Shown: positions 43,099-53,485 of the stretch, one piece after another
How the letters are laid out: each line of letters starts with the position of its first letter
Position numbering within the stretch: position 1 is the stretch's first letter
Assembly: GCF_022701255.1 (NCBI RefSeq)
Contig: NZ_CP031705.1
Location: forward strand, 1,811,501-1,875,500
Direction: 5' to 3'
Origin: Microcoleus vaginatus HSN003
Lineage (GTDB): Bacteria; Cyanobacteriota; Cyanobacteriia; Cyanobacteriales; Microcoleaceae
Length of the DNA: 64,000 nucleotides
The notes under the pieces: generated by a model
The model's database searches: none
What the model saw: the letters and a program-made list of their open reading frames with translations, nothing else
Told to the model about the DNA's origin: nothing
Program-made: the position numbers and the translations under genes

Positions 43099-44919
43099 AT
43101 GGAATTTGATATTTCTCCGCTCTGGATATCTCTAAAATCCTCCGCTATTGCGACTTTTATCACCTTTTTCCTGGGAATAGCAGCCGCCCGGTGGATGCTT
43201 TCAACTCGCATGAGAGGTAAAGCTTTAATTGAAGGCATTTTAATTTCTCCCTTAGTTTTGCCGCCGACAGTAGTGGGATTTTTGCTGCTGCTGCTGTTTG
43301 GGAGAAATGGGGCGATCGGGCAATTTTTGCTACAATTCGACTTAACTATAATTTTCACTTGGCAAGCCGCCGTCATTACTGCCACAGTTGTATCATTTCC
43401 CCTCATGTACAAAACTGCTTTGGGAGCTTTTGAGCAAATTGATGCCAATCTTCTCAATGCAGCCCGCACTTTGGGAGCCTCGGAGTGGCAAGTCTTTTGG
43501 CGGATTATGTTGCCGCTAGCATGGCCGGGAATTTTAGCAGGAACTATTCTCGCATTTGCCCGCGCTTTGGGGGAATTCGGCGCGACGTTGATGTTAGCGG
43601 GGAATATTCCCGGACAAACTCAAACTATCCCGATGGCAATTTATTTTGCTGTGGAAGCAGGGGATATGGGGCAAGCTGCTATTTGGGTTTTGATTATTCT
43701 GAGTATTTCTTTGAGCGTGCTAACTGTTGTTAATTTTTGGACGGATTTACAAAAGAGATCACGCAAACCGAATTCGAGCCAAAGACTGCAATCAAATATT
43801 CCTAAATTCGCGTCTAATTTTACCACCAAATCCCAAAAACAACAACCGGAAAGGGGACTTTTTTTAAACATCTTCAAACCTCTCTCCAGCTTTGCCTTGG
43901 ATGTCGGTTTCGATATTGGCCCGGAAGTGCTGGGAATTTTGGGCGCGTCGGGTTCTGGTAAGAGCATGACTCTGCGCTGCATCGCTGGTTTGGAAACTCC
44001 CAGGAGCGGTCAAATTTCAGTCAATGGCAGGGTTTTATTTGACTCAGCACAGGGCATTAATGTACCTTCTAAAGACCGTCGTATCGGTTTTTTGTTTCAA
44101 AACTATGCTTTATTTCCTCACCTGAGTGTTGCTCAAAATATTGCGTTTGGCTTGCAGCATTTATCTGAAAGCGAGCAAAAACTTCGAGTCAAAGAACAAC
44201 TAATTGCGGTGCAAATGTCGGGACTGGAAAACCGCTACCCGCACGAACTTTCAGGAGGCCAACAGCAGCGGGTGGCTTTGGCTAGGGCGATCGCCCCTTC
44301 TCCCGATTTGCTGCTGTTAGACGAACCGTTTTCTGCTTTGGATACTCACTTACGCAGTCAACTGGAACAGGAGTTAATGCAGACTCTGGCTAATTATCGG
44401 GGAATTACTTTGTTTGTCAGCCACAATTTAGAGGAAGTTTACCGGGTGTGCAAAAATCTGTTGGTTTTGGTCGAGGGAAGGTCGATCGCCTTTGATACCA
44501 AAGAGAACATTTTCGATCGCCCCCGCAACTTTACCGTCGCCCAGTTGACGGGCTGTAAGAACTTCTCAGCAGCTAAACCGATCTCCGTAACTGTCGTCGA
44601 GGCGATCGACTGGGGCTGTACTCTGACTGTAGTCGAACCAATTCCCAAATCTCTAGTTTCTGTGGGAATTCGGGCTCATCAACTGATTTTTGTTAGCGGG
44701 TGCGATCGTGAAAATACTTTTGCTTGTTGGATCGCCTCGACGGTGGAAACTCCGCACCGGGTGACATTATATCTCAAATTGCACTCGCCTCCCAATGATT
44801 CCCAAGATTATCACTTGCAAGCCGAAGTTTTCAAGGAAAAGTGGAGGGCTATTAAGGACAATCCTTTTCCCTGGTATGTTTATTTCGAGCCAATTAGGTT
44901 AATATTAATGGAAGCCTGA
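43099..44919 (+). CDS. modBC: fused molybdate transporter permease and ATPase (ModBC)
   Basis: One 606-residue chain joins ModB and ModC. Residues about 1-215 are the permease with the EAA-like loop [21 protein letters not shown] linker rich in Ser, Lys and Gln (about 216-255) follows. Residues about 256-480 are the ABC ATPase with Walker A GASGSGKS (282-289), signature LSGGQQQR and Walker B LLLLDEPF. The last 120 residues are a TOBE-like part that resembles the regulatory region of ModC. Such ModBC fusions are known from cyanobacteria, so it is not a sequencing artefact. With modA it makes a complete uptake system. Confidence 0.93.
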   Translation: MEFDISPLWISLKSSAIATFITFFLGIAAARWMLSTRMRGKALIEGILISPLVLPPTVVGFLLLLLFGRNGAIGQFLLQFDLTIIFTWQAAVITATVVSFPLMYKTALGAFEQIDANLLNAARTLGASEWQVFWRIMLPLAWPGILAGTILAFARALGEFGATLMLAGNIPGQTQTIPMAIYFAVEAGDMGQAAIWVLIILSISLSVLTVVNFWTDLQKRSRKPNSSQRLQSNIPKFASNFTTKSQKQQPERGLFLNIFKPLSSFALDVGFDIGPEVLGILGASGSGKSMTLRCIAGLETPRSGQISVNGRVLFDSAQGINVPSKDRRIGFLFQNYALFPHLSVAQNIAFGLQHLSESEQKLRVKEQLIAVQMSGLENRYPHELSGGQQQRVALARAIAPSPDLLLLDEPFSALDTHLRSQLEQELMQTLANYRGITLFVSHNLEEVYRVCKNLLVLVEGRSIAFDTKENIFDRPRNFTVAQLTGCKNFSAAKPISVTVVEAIDWGCTLTVVEPIPKSLVSVGIRAHQLIFVSGCDRENTFACWIASTVETPHRVTLYLKLHSPPNDSQDYHLQAEVFKEKWRAIKDNPFPWYVYFEPIRLILMEA

Positions 44920-44938
44920 GTTAACTAGGAATATACCG

Positions 44939-44989
44939 TTAACCGTCAACACTCAACAGTTAACAGTTAACCGTCAACACTCAACACCT
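44939..44989. repeat. heptanucleotide tandem repeat (AACCGTC/AACACTC/AACAGTT)n
   Basis: Seven imperfect 7-mers are arranged head to tail between modBC and msrB, with a duplicated block CCGTCAACACTCAACA. Confidence 0.8.
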
Positions 44990-45016
44990 AAATACATCTT
45001 AACCAAACATCAAATC

Positions 45017-45415
45017 ATGACTGAAAAAGTTCAAAAAACCGACGCACAATGGCAACAGCAACTCACGCCAGAACAGTTTAAAGTCGCCCGAAAAAAGGGA
45101 ACCGAAAGAGCTTTTAGCGGCGAGTATCACGACAACAAAAAGCCCGGAATTTATAATTGCATTTGCTGCGGTACGGAGCTATTTAAATCAGAAACAAAGT
45201 TCGATTCCGGTACCGGTTGGCCGAGTTTCTACGCTCCCGTTAGCGAAGAAAATGTCAAGTGCGAGTCGGATAACACCTTGTTCATGCGCCGAACAGAGGT
45301 ACTGTGCGCTGTTTGCGACGCTCATCTCGGTCACGTATTTAACGACGGGCCCAAACCTACCGGTCAGCGTTACTGCATGAATTCTGCTGCTCTTAATTTT
45401 GTTCCCAAGGATTGA
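45017..45415 (+). CDS. msrB: peptide-methionine (R)-S-oxide reductase MsrB
   Basis: Reduces methionine-R-sulfoxide in proteins. Two zinc-binding CxxC pairs are visible in CICCGTELF and [13 protein letters not shown], and the catalytic cysteine is in [12 protein letters not shown] near the C-terminus. Substrate-binding [11 protein letters not shown] is in place. 132 residues is the normal length for a single-domain MsrB. Confidence 0.95.
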   Translation: MTEKVQKTDAQWQQQLTPEQFKVARKKGTERAFSGEYHDNKKPGIYNCICCGTELFKSETKFDSGTGWPSFYAPVSEENVKCESDNTLFMRRTEVLCAVCDAHLGHVFNDGPKPTGQRYCMNSAALNFVPKD

Positions 45416-45423
45416 TTCTTTTA

Positions 45424-45620
45424 GGGGCGGGTTTGCGTGCCCAACCCCTACTCCCCACAAAAAATCAATCGGCTTGTGGAACAGGCATCTTGCCTGTTCA
45501 CTTAGCATTCACTGAGAAAAAATCAATCCTGTTGTGGAACAGGCATCTTGCCTGTTCACCTAGCAGCCCACGCAACAAACAAATTCTCTTGTAGTACAAG
45601 CAGGAGGCCTGTTCTGGGTA
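45424..45620. repeat. repeat cluster with GTGGAACAGGCATCTTGCCTGTTCAC hairpins
   Basis: A GTAGGGGC-like palindrome lies at about 45422-45450 (TTAGGGGCGGGTT and AACCCCTACT). Two identical copies of TGGAACAGGCATCTTGCCTG plus TTCAC follow at about 45476-45500 and 45535-45559, and a third diverged copy (GTAGTACAAGCAGGAGGCCT) at about 45592. Each copy is a hairpin with arms GAACAGGC and GCCTGTTC. Confidence 0.75.
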
Positions 45621-45691
45621 ATTGATGTTCAAAATGCACCCGTACTGCTATCTTATGGTGAAGGCAAAAAGAGTAAAAAAATAGTGGCGGC

Positions 45692-46420
45692 ATGGGGATG
45701 GTTTATCAGCGAGTTTTGCTGAAGCTCAGCGGTGAAGCGCTGATGGGCAGCTTGGGCTACGGCATCGATCCGGTAGTCGTTCAGTCGATCGCCCAAGAAG
45801 TGGCCAAAGTCGTGTCCCAAGGCATTCAAATCGCGATTGTTGTCGGTGGCGGCAACATTTTTCGCGGGGTGAAAGCTGCTTCGGCAGGGATGGATCGGGC
45901 AACGGCTGATTATGTGGGCATGATTGCGACGGTGATGAATGCTATCACTTTGCAGGATGCCCTGGAACAAGCAGGAGTGCCAACGAGGGTGCAATCGGCG
46001 ATCGCCATGCAAGAAGTAGCTGAACCCTACATCCGGCGGCGGGCGATTCGCCACCTTGAAAAAAAACGGGTAGTGATTTTTGGTGCCGGTTCTGGCAATC
46101 CTTTTTTCACTACGGATACTACAGCCGCTTTGCGGGCGGCTGAAATTGATGCAGAGGTGATTTTTAAAGCTACTAAGGTAGATGGGGTGTACGATTCCGA
46201 CCCCCACGTCAACCCCAACGCGCGCAGGTATCAAACCCTCACCTATGCCCACGTCTTGAATCAAGATTTGCGGGTGATGGACAGTACGGCGATCGCCCTT
46301 TGCAAAGAAAATAATATTCCTATTATGGTATTTGACCTCTCGGTGTCGGGCAACATCTACCGAGCTGTAATGGGAGAATCTATTGGAACTCTTGTCGGAG
46401 GTTTTTGTGAAGTTAGCTGA
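45692..46420 (+). CDS. pyrH: UMP kinase
   Basis: Hexameric bacterial UMP kinase, 242 residues, of the amino-acid-kinase fold. Landmarks are [53 protein letters not shown] C-terminal ATP site (visible as [13 protein letters not shown]) and the final [13 protein letters not shown]. It produces UDP for RNA, DNA and cell-envelope precursors. It overlaps frr by 14 bp, the usual bacterial pyrH-frr pair. Confidence 0.96.
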   Translation: MGMVYQRVLLKLSGEALMGSLGYGIDPVVVQSIAQEVAKVVSQGIQIAIVVGGGNIFRGVKAASAGMDRATADYVGMIATVMNAITLQDALEQAGVPTRVQSAIAMQEVAEPYIRRRAIRHLEKKRVVIFGAGSGNPFFTTDTTAALRAAEIDAEVIFKATKVDGVYDSDPHVNPNARRYQTLTYAHVLNQDLRVMDSTAIALCKENNIPIMVFDLSVSGNIYRAVMGESIGTLVGGFCEVS

Positions 46421-46955
46421 CGCAGAAGATCATATGCAAAAGGCAGTTGAGGCTACTCAACGGTCTTTTAATACTATTCGGACGGGACGGGCCAACGCCT
46501 CCCTCCTCGATCGAGTCATGGTAGACTACTACGGTTCTCCAACTCCGATCAAATCCCTTGCCAACATCGGCACGCCGGATGCGACTACGATCAACATTCA
46601 ACCGTTCGATCGCACAGCGCTCAACTCGATCGAAAAAGCAATTTCCCTGTCGGATGTAGGACTCGTACCCAACAACGACGGTTCAGTTATTCGCTTGAAC
46701 ATTCCGCCGCTGACGAGCGACAGACGCCAAGAATTTGCCAAAATGGCCGGGAAGTTTGCTGAAGAAGGTAAAGTTGCAATTCGCAATATCCGTCGCGATG
46801 CCGTTGACTCGATTCGCAAGCAGGAAAAAAGCAGCGATATCTCTAAAGATGAATCCCGGGACTTGCAAGATAAAATTCAAAAGCTGACGGACAAGTACAT
46901 TGCCAAAATAGAAGAAGTTCTGGCAGCGAAAGAGAAAGATATCACGACTGTTTAG
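46407..46955 (+). CDS. frr: ribosome recycling factor
   Basis: Releases the ribosome from mRNA after termination. Start GTG at 46407 gives [20 protein letters not shown] and a normal 182-residue protein; GGAGG lies 5 nt before it, inside pyrH. The characteristic [13 protein letters not shown] and RIRR-like segment ([14 protein letters not shown]) are present, as is the helical end [20 protein letters not shown]. It overlaps the pyrH end by 14 bp, so the two are translationally coupled. Confidence 0.96.
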   Translation: MKLADAEDHMQKAVEATQRSFNTIRTGRANASLLDRVMVDYYGSPTPIKSLANIGTPDATTINIQPFDRTALNSIEKAISLSDVGLVPNNDGSVIRLNIPPLTSDRRQEFAKMAGKFAEEGKVAIRNIRRDAVDSIRKQEKSSDISKDESRDLQDKIQKLTDKYIAKIEEVLAAKEKDITTV

Positions 46956-47142
46956 GGGATGGGAAATTGGGCAGGGGGAATAGGAATAGTTGTGAGATTG
47001 CCGAGATACGGCCGCGAACAACGAGCAGACGCTTAATGATTTGTGAGTTGTGAGTTAAAAACTCAAAATTTAACACTCATTAACTTACCAATTCCTCCTG
47101 CCCCATGACCCATCACCCATTACCAGTTACCCCTTACTCAAA

Positions 47143-48240
47143 ATGTTGGATTGCATTATTGTCGGTGCAGGCCCGGCAGGCCGTACAGCAGCCGATCGCC
47201 TAGCAAAGCACAGACGTTCTGTTTTGGTAGTAGAAAAAGCATCTTTGCCCCGTAATAAGCCTTGTAGTGACGACGTTTCTGGGGCGATCGCCCAAGGGCT
47301 CGATTTTGACCTGACGCCAGCTATTTCGATGAAAGCTAACAAAATTAGCTACACAGGGAAAATGGAAGATCTAGTGCAGGTTCAAATAAATTCGCCAATG
47401 TGGATGGTACAGCAAGATGTATTTGACGACTTTTTAATTAAACAAGCTCAAAAAACTGGCGCGAAACTTAGACACTCTACAGAAGTTAAAGGAATTGAGT
47501 TTAAAAATTCTGTTTGGGAAGTTAAAACAAACTCAGAAGCTGTTTCTGGCCGCTATTTGATTGCTGCTGACGGTGCCGGCGGGCCGATGACTAAGAGGCT
47601 GGGATTGAAAGAAGCAAAACTCTGTTTGAGTCCAAGTTTAGAAAATCGCTCAATCAAGGGCGATTCCGTCAATTTCGATTTTGGTACTATTAAAAAAGGT
47701 TTTATCTGGAGCTTTCCCCAAGCTGACGGCTACTCTTTGAGTATTGCGGCGATGCGTGGCGACAAGCCAAAAGATATCAAGAATATTTTGGCCGACTACG
47801 CAACGAAGTGCGGTGCGGATCTTAGTGTCAGCAACGTGCGGGAACACCCCATGAGTTTGTGGGAGGGCGATCGCAAATTGCACTCGCCCAATTCCCTGCT
47901 TGCAGGAGACGCAGCCAGTCTCGCCGACCCCCTGTCCGGTGATGATGTAATTCGTCCTGCCATTTTTAGTGGCTTTAAGGCCGCTAAAGCGAGCGATCGA
48001 GCTCTTGGAGGTGCCGACGACGCTAAGAAGCCGTACACTCCATTTATCGCCCCAGAATGGAACACTGATATGGTTTGGGCCAGTCGGTTGGCTAAGGCAT
48101 TCTATCAGTTTACAGGAGCTGTTTATAGAGCGGGCCTCCAATTTCTGAGGACTACTCAGTTGATGAGCAAAATTTTGTGTGGCGAACTGCTTTATGCCGA
48201 GCTCGCTAACCGCGTTTTTCAAAAGCTGATGGTGTTTTAG
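47143..48240 (+). CDS. geranylgeranyl-reductase-family FAD oxidoreductase
   Basis: A 365-residue flavoprotein with the dinucleotide motif IIVGAGPAGRTAADRLAK at the start, PRNKPCSDDVSGA in the place of the substrate-flavin loop (related to the C-G-G-G type loop of the ChlP group, but altered), and LAGDAASLADPLSGDDVIRP as the second FAD-contact motif. The family reduces isoprenoid chains of chlorophyll, tocopherol or lipids. Only general assignment is safe; this is not the main ChlP of the cell with certainty. It stands alone, 187 bp after frr. Confidence 0.82.
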   Translation: MLDCIIVGAGPAGRTAADRLAKHRRSVLVVEKASLPRNKPCSDDVSGAIAQGLDFDLTPAISMKANKISYTGKMEDLVQVQINSPMWMVQQDVFDDFLIKQAQKTGAKLRHSTEVKGIEFKNSVWEVKTNSEAVSGRYLIAADGAGGPMTKRLGLKEAKLCLSPSLENRSIKGDSVNFDFGTIKKGFIWSFPQADGYSLSIAAMRGDKPKDIKNILADYATKCGADLSVSNVREHPMSLWEGDRKLHSPNSLLAGDAASLADPLSGDDVIRPAIFSGFKAAKASDRALGGADDAKKPYTPFIAPEWNTDMVWASRLAKAFYQFTGAVYRAGLQFLRTTQLMSKILCGELLYAELANRVFQKLMVF

Positions 48241-48610
48241 AATGAAGGAAGAGGGAATAATAAATATTCTTAAATCCCCATTACTTATTCTTGATTTCAA
48301 ATTCTTACTCGTTAATTTAAAAATAGGAATTACGCACTATTCCTCAGAAAGCCAGTTGATTCCTAGATTTTGCGTTCCCCAACCCGCTTTTTTCCAATAA
48401 ACTGGGTTCAAAAGCGTAAATGCTATTTTAAATAAAGTCGATGCGAGGATTTTTTAATACAAGCCCCGCGCTGCTCATAGAATCCATCTCAAATGCTCCT
48501 GGAGGCAAAAAGTGGTTTGAAACATTACTCTAACGCGGTAAGGCGCTTCAGGGACACCCTGAATAATTACATTCTACCTAAATCCTGTAAAATATAAAAT
48601 CTCAAATCGA
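48241..48610. other. 370-bp intergenic region
   Basis: No gene is seen. A weakly preserved relative of the ACCGGGTTTTT repeat may lie at 48340-48415 (CAGAAAGCCAGTTGATTCC and AAACTGGGTTCAAAAGC). This is suggestive only. Confidence 0.3.
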
Positions 48611-49063
48611 ATGATAATTTATTTTTATAAAGTAGAGGAGCCTTACGGCTGCTTTTCTAATTTTTCACTACACGACATTTCTCTGCACGGTCAATATTGG
48701 TTGACTGTGGAACATTACTATCAAGCCCAAAAATTTGTCAGCACTGATAAAAGATTAGTGGCGGCGATTCAAGCCGTAGCAACTCCTCAAGAAGCGGCTA
48801 AATTAGGTCGCGATCCCAACCACCGGATTCGCGCTGATTGGGAAGCCGTGAAAATTCCCATTATGCGCGAAGCAGTTTTAACTAAGTTTCTCGCTCATAC
48901 AGACATTCAAGCGATTCTCCTCGCCACAGGGGATCGAGAGATTGTCGAGGATTCGCCAACGGATTACTACTGGGGGTGTGGCTGCGATCGAACCGGTCAA
49001 AATCATTTGGGTAAAATTCTGATGAGCGTGCGCCAAGAAATTAGTCACCGCCTTGCGCGCTGA
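48611..49063 (+). CDS. NADAR-family protein (YbiA-like)
   Basis: A 150-residue member of the NADAR/YbiA family: FYKVEEPYGCFSNFSLHDI, WLTVEHYYQAQKFV, and DYYWGCGCDRTGQNHLGKIL near the end. Some family members are N-glycosidases acting on riboflavin-pathway intermediates, others remove ADP-ribose from guanine bases in defence or toxin systems. Neither riboflavin genes nor an ADP-ribosyltransferase is next to it, so the role here is open. ATG at 48611. Confidence 0.88.
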   Translation: MIIYFYKVEEPYGCFSNFSLHDISLHGQYWLTVEHYYQAQKFVSTDKRLVAAIQAVATPQEAAKLGRDPNHRIRADWEAVKIPIMREAVLTKFLAHTDIQAILLATGDREIVEDSPTDYYWGCGCDRTGQNHLGKILMSVRQEISHRLAR

Positions 49064-49435
49064 TAGAAACTCAAATTCTTTCGTTAATTATCATTATATG
49101 AAGTTCTACAACAAATGTCAAGTTATCCTAACAATGAAGAATTTTCATAGTAAGAGTTGAAGATTGCGAGAAATTTATAAGAGCCTTAAAATAATAATTA
49201 TTATTTGCTTAACTCGCTCTGCCTGTTGAAGGCAAGGATTAAACCGGTGCGATCGCAGATTTTCCTGACGCCAGTGCGCCAGAGGCGATACACCGTCGCC
49301 TCTCAACAGTGCGCTACCCATTAATTGTACAGATCGGTTGACTCAAAAACTCAGGGTGAGGCATTTGAGTTTGCTCGCGACCACAGCACCTCAAAACTTC
49401 TTAATTATCATTGTATTAAGTACAAAAGGAGATTT
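49064..49435. other. 370-bp intergenic region
   Basis: No gene. A short inverted repeat (AGAGGCGATACACCGTCGCCTCT) lies at 49280-49302. A frame open to 49325 precedes the kinase start but lacks coding character before 49436. Confidence 0.35.
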
Positions 49436-52400
49436 ATGCAACTCAGAGAAAATACGCAAGAATTACATTATAAACTAGACAGAGAAGTTTTGATACGGCG
49501 GATAACAGAACGCATTCGCCAATCTCTAGAATTAGAAGATATTTTAACCAGTACGGTAGCAGAAGTGCGGTCTTTTTTGAAAACAGATCGCATTATGATT
49601 TACAGGTTTAGTGCTGACGGAAGTGGAGAAGTTGTTGCTGAGTCAATTAATAACAACCATCTCCCTTCCTTGAAAGGGCTGCACTTTCCAGCAGAGGACA
49701 TTCCCGCGAGCGCCAGGGAAATGTATGTCACTTTGCGCCAGCGGACAATAGTAGATGTTAACTCAGGGACGATCGTCCTGAGTCCCCTCGATGCTGCAGA
49801 CACCGGTAAACCTTTAGTAAAGGAGGAGATGCACTACCGAGCGGTCGATCCTTGCCACACCGCTTACCTGATGGCAATGGGAGTGCAATCTTCCTTAGTG
49901 GTGCCGATTTTGCACCGCAGGATCGCGTCGCCAAACAGCAAAACAGATATCTGCGAGGCGGCCACGTGTCTGACTCGATACGAGCCAGGAAATAATCAAA
50001 AAATTCACATCGAACTGTGGGGACTTTTAGTGTCTCACCACTCTGCGCCCCTCAATATTTCACCAGCAGATTTAGAAGTAGTTCAGCTCGTATCAGATCA
50101 ATTGTCTAGCGCTATAGCCCACGCGCTCCTCCTCCAGCAAACCCGCTCTCAAGCCGCCCGCGAAGCTACCGTGAGCCGCATAGCAGCCCTGTTGTATGGT
50201 CACGTCAACATTCAACTGCAACAGGGTTTAGAAGCCACCGTCACCGCTTTGGGTGGCAGCGGCGGCAGACTTTATCTCAACCTGCCGAAAATCAACAGTG
50301 AAAAGTTATCTGAACTCAAGATTGAGAAAGGATTTCCAATTGCCGCGACCCACAGTGATGCTACCTTTGAACTGTTCACCACAGGAGAACAACCGACACT
50401 CCCTAACTGGGAAAAAGTGAAGGCAATCGAAGCTCATCCCCTCTGGCAGCAATGGCTAACCAAAGGATTTAAAAATACCGAAGAAATTCCCAAGTTACCA
50501 ATTTTTACTAACTCTCCGTTCCCAGTTTGGATAATTACAGACTTATACAAAGAACCTCTATTTAGAGTTTTAGTTCCCGCTTTCCAATCTACTAAAATTC
50601 GGGGTTTGCTGGTAATTCCCCTCCACTACAAACAACAAGTAGTCGGCTGTTTGACCATTTTTCGCAATGCAATTGATACCGAAAAAATGTGGGCGGGGCG
50701 CTTTGACACCAGCGCTGCACAAACCCTTCCCAGACAATCCTTTGAAGTCTGGCGAGAAATAAAAAAAGGTCAGTCGCCCGAGTGGAAGTGCGAGGATATT
50801 GAGCAAGGTTTAGCTATAGGCAGCCAATTTTGTTCGGCAATTGGGCAGTACGTTCTTTATAAAGAAGTGCAGACCCTGAATGCCAACTTGGAGCGCCAAG
50901 TTCAAGAACGCACCGCCCAATTGCAACAATCCTTGGACTTTGCCAAAGTATTGACGCGAGTTAGAGACCAGATTCGTAGCACCTTAGATTTAAAAATCAT
51001 ACTGCAAACTATTGTGCGAGAAGTCAGAGTTTTGTTGGATACCGATCGCACGGTAATCTACCAATTTGCAGCAGATAAAGAGGGCGAGGTAGTTGTCGAA
51101 GCTGTTTGCGGCCAGTGGCGGTCAATTTTAGGTATCACCTCTCCACAAGGATGCTTTCCCGAAGGCTCAGACTGCTTTTATCGAGCCGGACGGGTGCGAG
51201 CAATTAATGATATTTATACTGAGGATTTAACACCCTGTCACCGCGAATTTTTGGAAGAGTTGCAGGTGAGAGGCAGTTTAATTGTGCCCATGAGAGGCAA
51301 AGATTCCCAATTGTGGGGGTTGTTGATTGCCCATGAGTGTTCGGGGCCGAGAGTTTGGCAAACTGCAGAACAGGAATTAGTGCAACATTTAGCGGCTCAA
51401 GCTGCGATCGCCATTCACCAAGCAGAACTTTATCAAGAAAGTCTCAATGCAGCAACTGCCGATCGATTAAAAGCCGAACAGCTAGCTAAAACAGTCACAG
51501 AACTGCACAATACCCAAGCCCAACTGATTCAAACCGAAAAAATGTCCAGTCTCGGACAACTCCTCGCCGGAGTCGCCCACGAAATCAATAACCCCGTTAA
51601 CTTTATCTACGGCAATCTGTCCCACGCCAGCGAATACACCAAAGATTTACTCTGCTTGGTGGAACTCTACCGCCAGCACTACCCCAATCCCAACCCAGAA
51701 ATTAGCGAGCGCTCCGAAGCAATCGACATCGAATTTCTTGCCGAAGATTTGCCAAAAATTTTGGGTTCCATGACAGTCGGAGTTGAGCGCATCCGCCAGT
51801 TAGTTGTATCTTTGCGTAATTTTTCCAGGAGCGATCAAGCCGAGAAAAAAGCCGTTGACATTCACGAGGGCATCGACAGTACCCTGTTGATTTTGCAGCA
51901 CCGCATCAAAGCCAATTCCGATCACAACACCGTTGAAATCATTAAAGAATACGCCCATTTGCCCTTAGTAGAATGCTATGCCAGCTCGCTCAATCAAGTA
52001 TTTATGAATCTGATCGGTAATGCCCTTGATGCCATAGAAATGGGAAAAAAAGAGCGTGTTATGAATCTTCCCTTTAAAGCCGCAAGTGCAGCGGCGACGC
52101 ATTTAAGCTCCCAAATACTGCCTATCGAGTCAGGAGATATAAATGCCACCACCGAGTGTTTGATTCCTGATTTCCCATCTCCTTGCATTCGGATTCGCAC
52201 TGAATTAATCAATGAAAAAACGGTAGGAATTTGCATTGCCGACAATGGTCACGGCATCCCCAAAGAGTTAATCTCTCACATATTTAATCCGTTTTTTACT
52301 ACTAAACCCGTAGGTCGGGGCACGGGTTTAGGACTGTCTATCAGTTACCAAATTGTAGTTGAGAAACACCAAGGCGTACTTAAGTGTGTTTCTGTACCCG

Positions 52401-52441
52401 GTCATGGTACAGAGTTCTGGATCGAGATTCCTCTGAATTAG
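49436..52441 (+). CDS. sensor histidine kinase with two bilin-type GAF domains
   Basis: From ATG at 49436 (AAGGAG 5 nt upstream) the protein has 1001 residues. GAF1 (about 25-240) carries Cys140-His in DPCHTAYLMAMGVQSSLVVP, the position that binds bilin in phytochromes and cyanobacteriochromes. A second GAF-like block without such a cysteine follows (about 250-465), then a coiled coil (about 480-505). Another GAF (about 510-670) has Cys601-His in TPCHREFLEELQV and FYRAGRVRAINDIY. The kinase part shows His715 in GVAHEINNPVNFIYG, NLIGNALDAIE, and GRGTGLGLSIS. It is probably a light or redox sensor; chromophore attachment is inferred. No response regulator lies next to it. Confidence 0.9.
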   Translation: MQLRENTQELHYKLDREVLIRRITERIRQSLELEDILTSTVAEVRSFLKTDRIMIYRFSADGSGEVVAESINNNHLPSLKGLHFPAEDIPASAREMYVTLRQRTIVDVNSGTIVLSPLDAADTGKPLVKEEMHYRAVDPCHTAYLMAMGVQSSLVVPILHRRIASPNSKTDICEAATCLTRYEPGNNQKIHIELWGLLVSHHSAPLNISPADLEVVQLVSDQLSSAIAHALLLQQTRSQAAREATVSRIAALLYGHVNIQLQQGLEATVTALGGSGGRLYLNLPKINSEKLSELKIEKGFPIAATHSDATFELFTTGEQPTLPNWEKVKAIEAHPLWQQWLTKGFKNTEEIPKLPIFTNSPFPVWIITDLYKEPLFRVLVPAFQSTKIRGLLVIPLHYKQQVVGCLTIFRNAIDTEKMWAGRFDTSAAQTLPRQSFEVWREIKKGQSPEWKCEDIEQGLAIGSQFCSAIGQYVLYKEVQTLNANLERQVQERTAQLQQSLDFAKVLTRVRDQIRSTLDLKIILQTIVREVRVLLDTDRTVIYQFAADKEGEVVVEAVCGQWRSILGITSPQGCFPEGSDCFYRAGRVRAINDIYTEDLTPCHREFLEELQVRGSLIVPMRGKDSQLWGLLIAHECSGPRVWQTAEQELVQHLAAQAAIAIHQAELYQESLNAATADRLKAEQLAKTVTELHNTQAQLIQTEKMSSLGQLLAGVAHEINNPVNFIYGNLSHASEYTKDLLCLVELYRQHYPNPNPEISERSEAIDIEFLAEDLPKILGSMTVGVERIRQLVVSLRNFSRSDQAEKKAVDIHEGIDSTLLILQHRIKANSDHNTVEIIKEYAHLPLVECYASSLNQVFMNLIGNALDAIEMGKKERVMNLPFKAASAAATHLSSQILPIESGDINATTECLIPDFPSPCIRIRTELINEKTVGICIADNGHGIPKELISHIFNPFFTTKPVGRGTGLGLSISYQIVVEKHQGVLKCVSVPGHGTEFWIEIPLN

Positions 52442-52448
52442 GCAACCG

Positions 52449-53225
52449 TCAAGGCAACATTAGCTTCACCAGCACAGAACCGATCGATCCCAGAAGACTC
52501 ATAAAGTTGCCACCGCCGCCCGTGCGGGGTTCCGTAGGCTTTTGACGTGCAACAATGGCTTCGGCTAACTGCTTTGACAAATCCTCACCTTGGGGATTTC
52601 CTTGAGCTGCAAAGAGTTGCTTAGCTCGATCGGCGTCTAGAGTCGCGCCGGCGAAGTCTCCCAAGTCAGCGCGAGACATACTGCGCGCAAAATAAACGGC
52701 TGCTAAATCCGATTTTAGATTCAGGGCTTGATTGTAATAATCAATGGCGTTTCTGTAGTTTCCTGCTTGAGCTTCCAGCACTCCCAACCGGTAGAAGTCT
52801 TCAGCGGTGCCGATATTGGTTGGCATTCCTCTAACTCCGAGCAGTTGCGCGTTAGTTAAATTGGCGTTGAGCAAATTGGCGTCGGTGAGATAGGCACTTC
52901 TCAAGTCAGCACCGCTGAGGTTGGCACCGGTGAGGTTCGCCCCTGTCAGGTTGACGCCAAACAGGCTAGTGCCGCTGAGGTTGGCACCGCTGAGGTCAGC
53001 CCCGGTGAGGTTGGCTCGGCTGAGGTTAGCCAACCTCAAGTCAGCACCTTTGAGATTGGCTCCGGTTAAGTTGGCTAAAACCAAGCCCGCACTGCTGAGG
53101 TCGCAGTTGGGGCACTGTCGGGTGGCTAGTAATTGTTGCGTGTGTTGGATGTTCTCGGCGGGTGCAGGAGCGATCGGGGCGATCGCGCTCAGCAGTGTTA
53201 CAGCAGCGAGGATTCTGAGTTTCAT
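52449..53225 (-). CDS. exported pentapeptide-repeat protein with TPR-like region
   Basis: A signal peptide ([20 protein letters not shown]...AENI) precedes a [11 protein letters not shown] segment, and then about 14 pentapeptide repeats (A(N/D)LxG units, about 45-130) that form a right-handed beta-helix. A TPR-like part (about 145-200, [20 protein letters not shown]) follows, and the end is a hydrophobic Gly-rich tail. Probably periplasmic or membrane-attached; function unknown. It is convergent with the histidine kinase (7 bp apart). Confidence 0.88.
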   Translation of the reverse strand: MKLRILAAVTLLSAIAPIAPAPAENIQHTQQLLATRQCPNCDLSSAGLVLANLTGANLKGADLRLANLSRANLTGADLSGANLSGTSLFGVNLTGANLTGANLSGADLRSAYLTDANLLNANLTNAQLLGVRGMPTNIGTAEDFYRLGVLEAQAGNYRNAIDYYNQALNLKSDLAAVYFARSMSRADLGDFAGATLDADRAKQLFAAQGNPQGEDLSKQLAEAIVARQKPTEPRTGGGGNFMSLLGSIGSVLVKLMLP

Positions 53226-53485
53226 TTTAACCGTCCAAAATTCAAAATATTAAATCTAAAATAGCTTTTATCGAAGCAATTGAAAATCACCATAACACAA
53301 CTTCACCCAACAAATCTTTTGACTTGCCGAATGTAGGAGTTCTGGGCGCCATCAGCACCCTAAATTAAAGTTATCCACCTTACCTTGGTGTCAAATAAAG
53401 ATTTCCCTGCCAATAAATTAGGGTAATGAATTACTCATTACCCTTTAGCCGCTGTTCTCGGCAACCATAAAAATTAACAAATAAA

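Noticed and set aside
43099-44919. Fusion of modB and modC as a sequencing error
   Set aside because: ModBC fusions are known in cyanobacteria, and the linker is a normal in-frame Ser/Lys/Gln-rich segment, so a real fusion is more likely.
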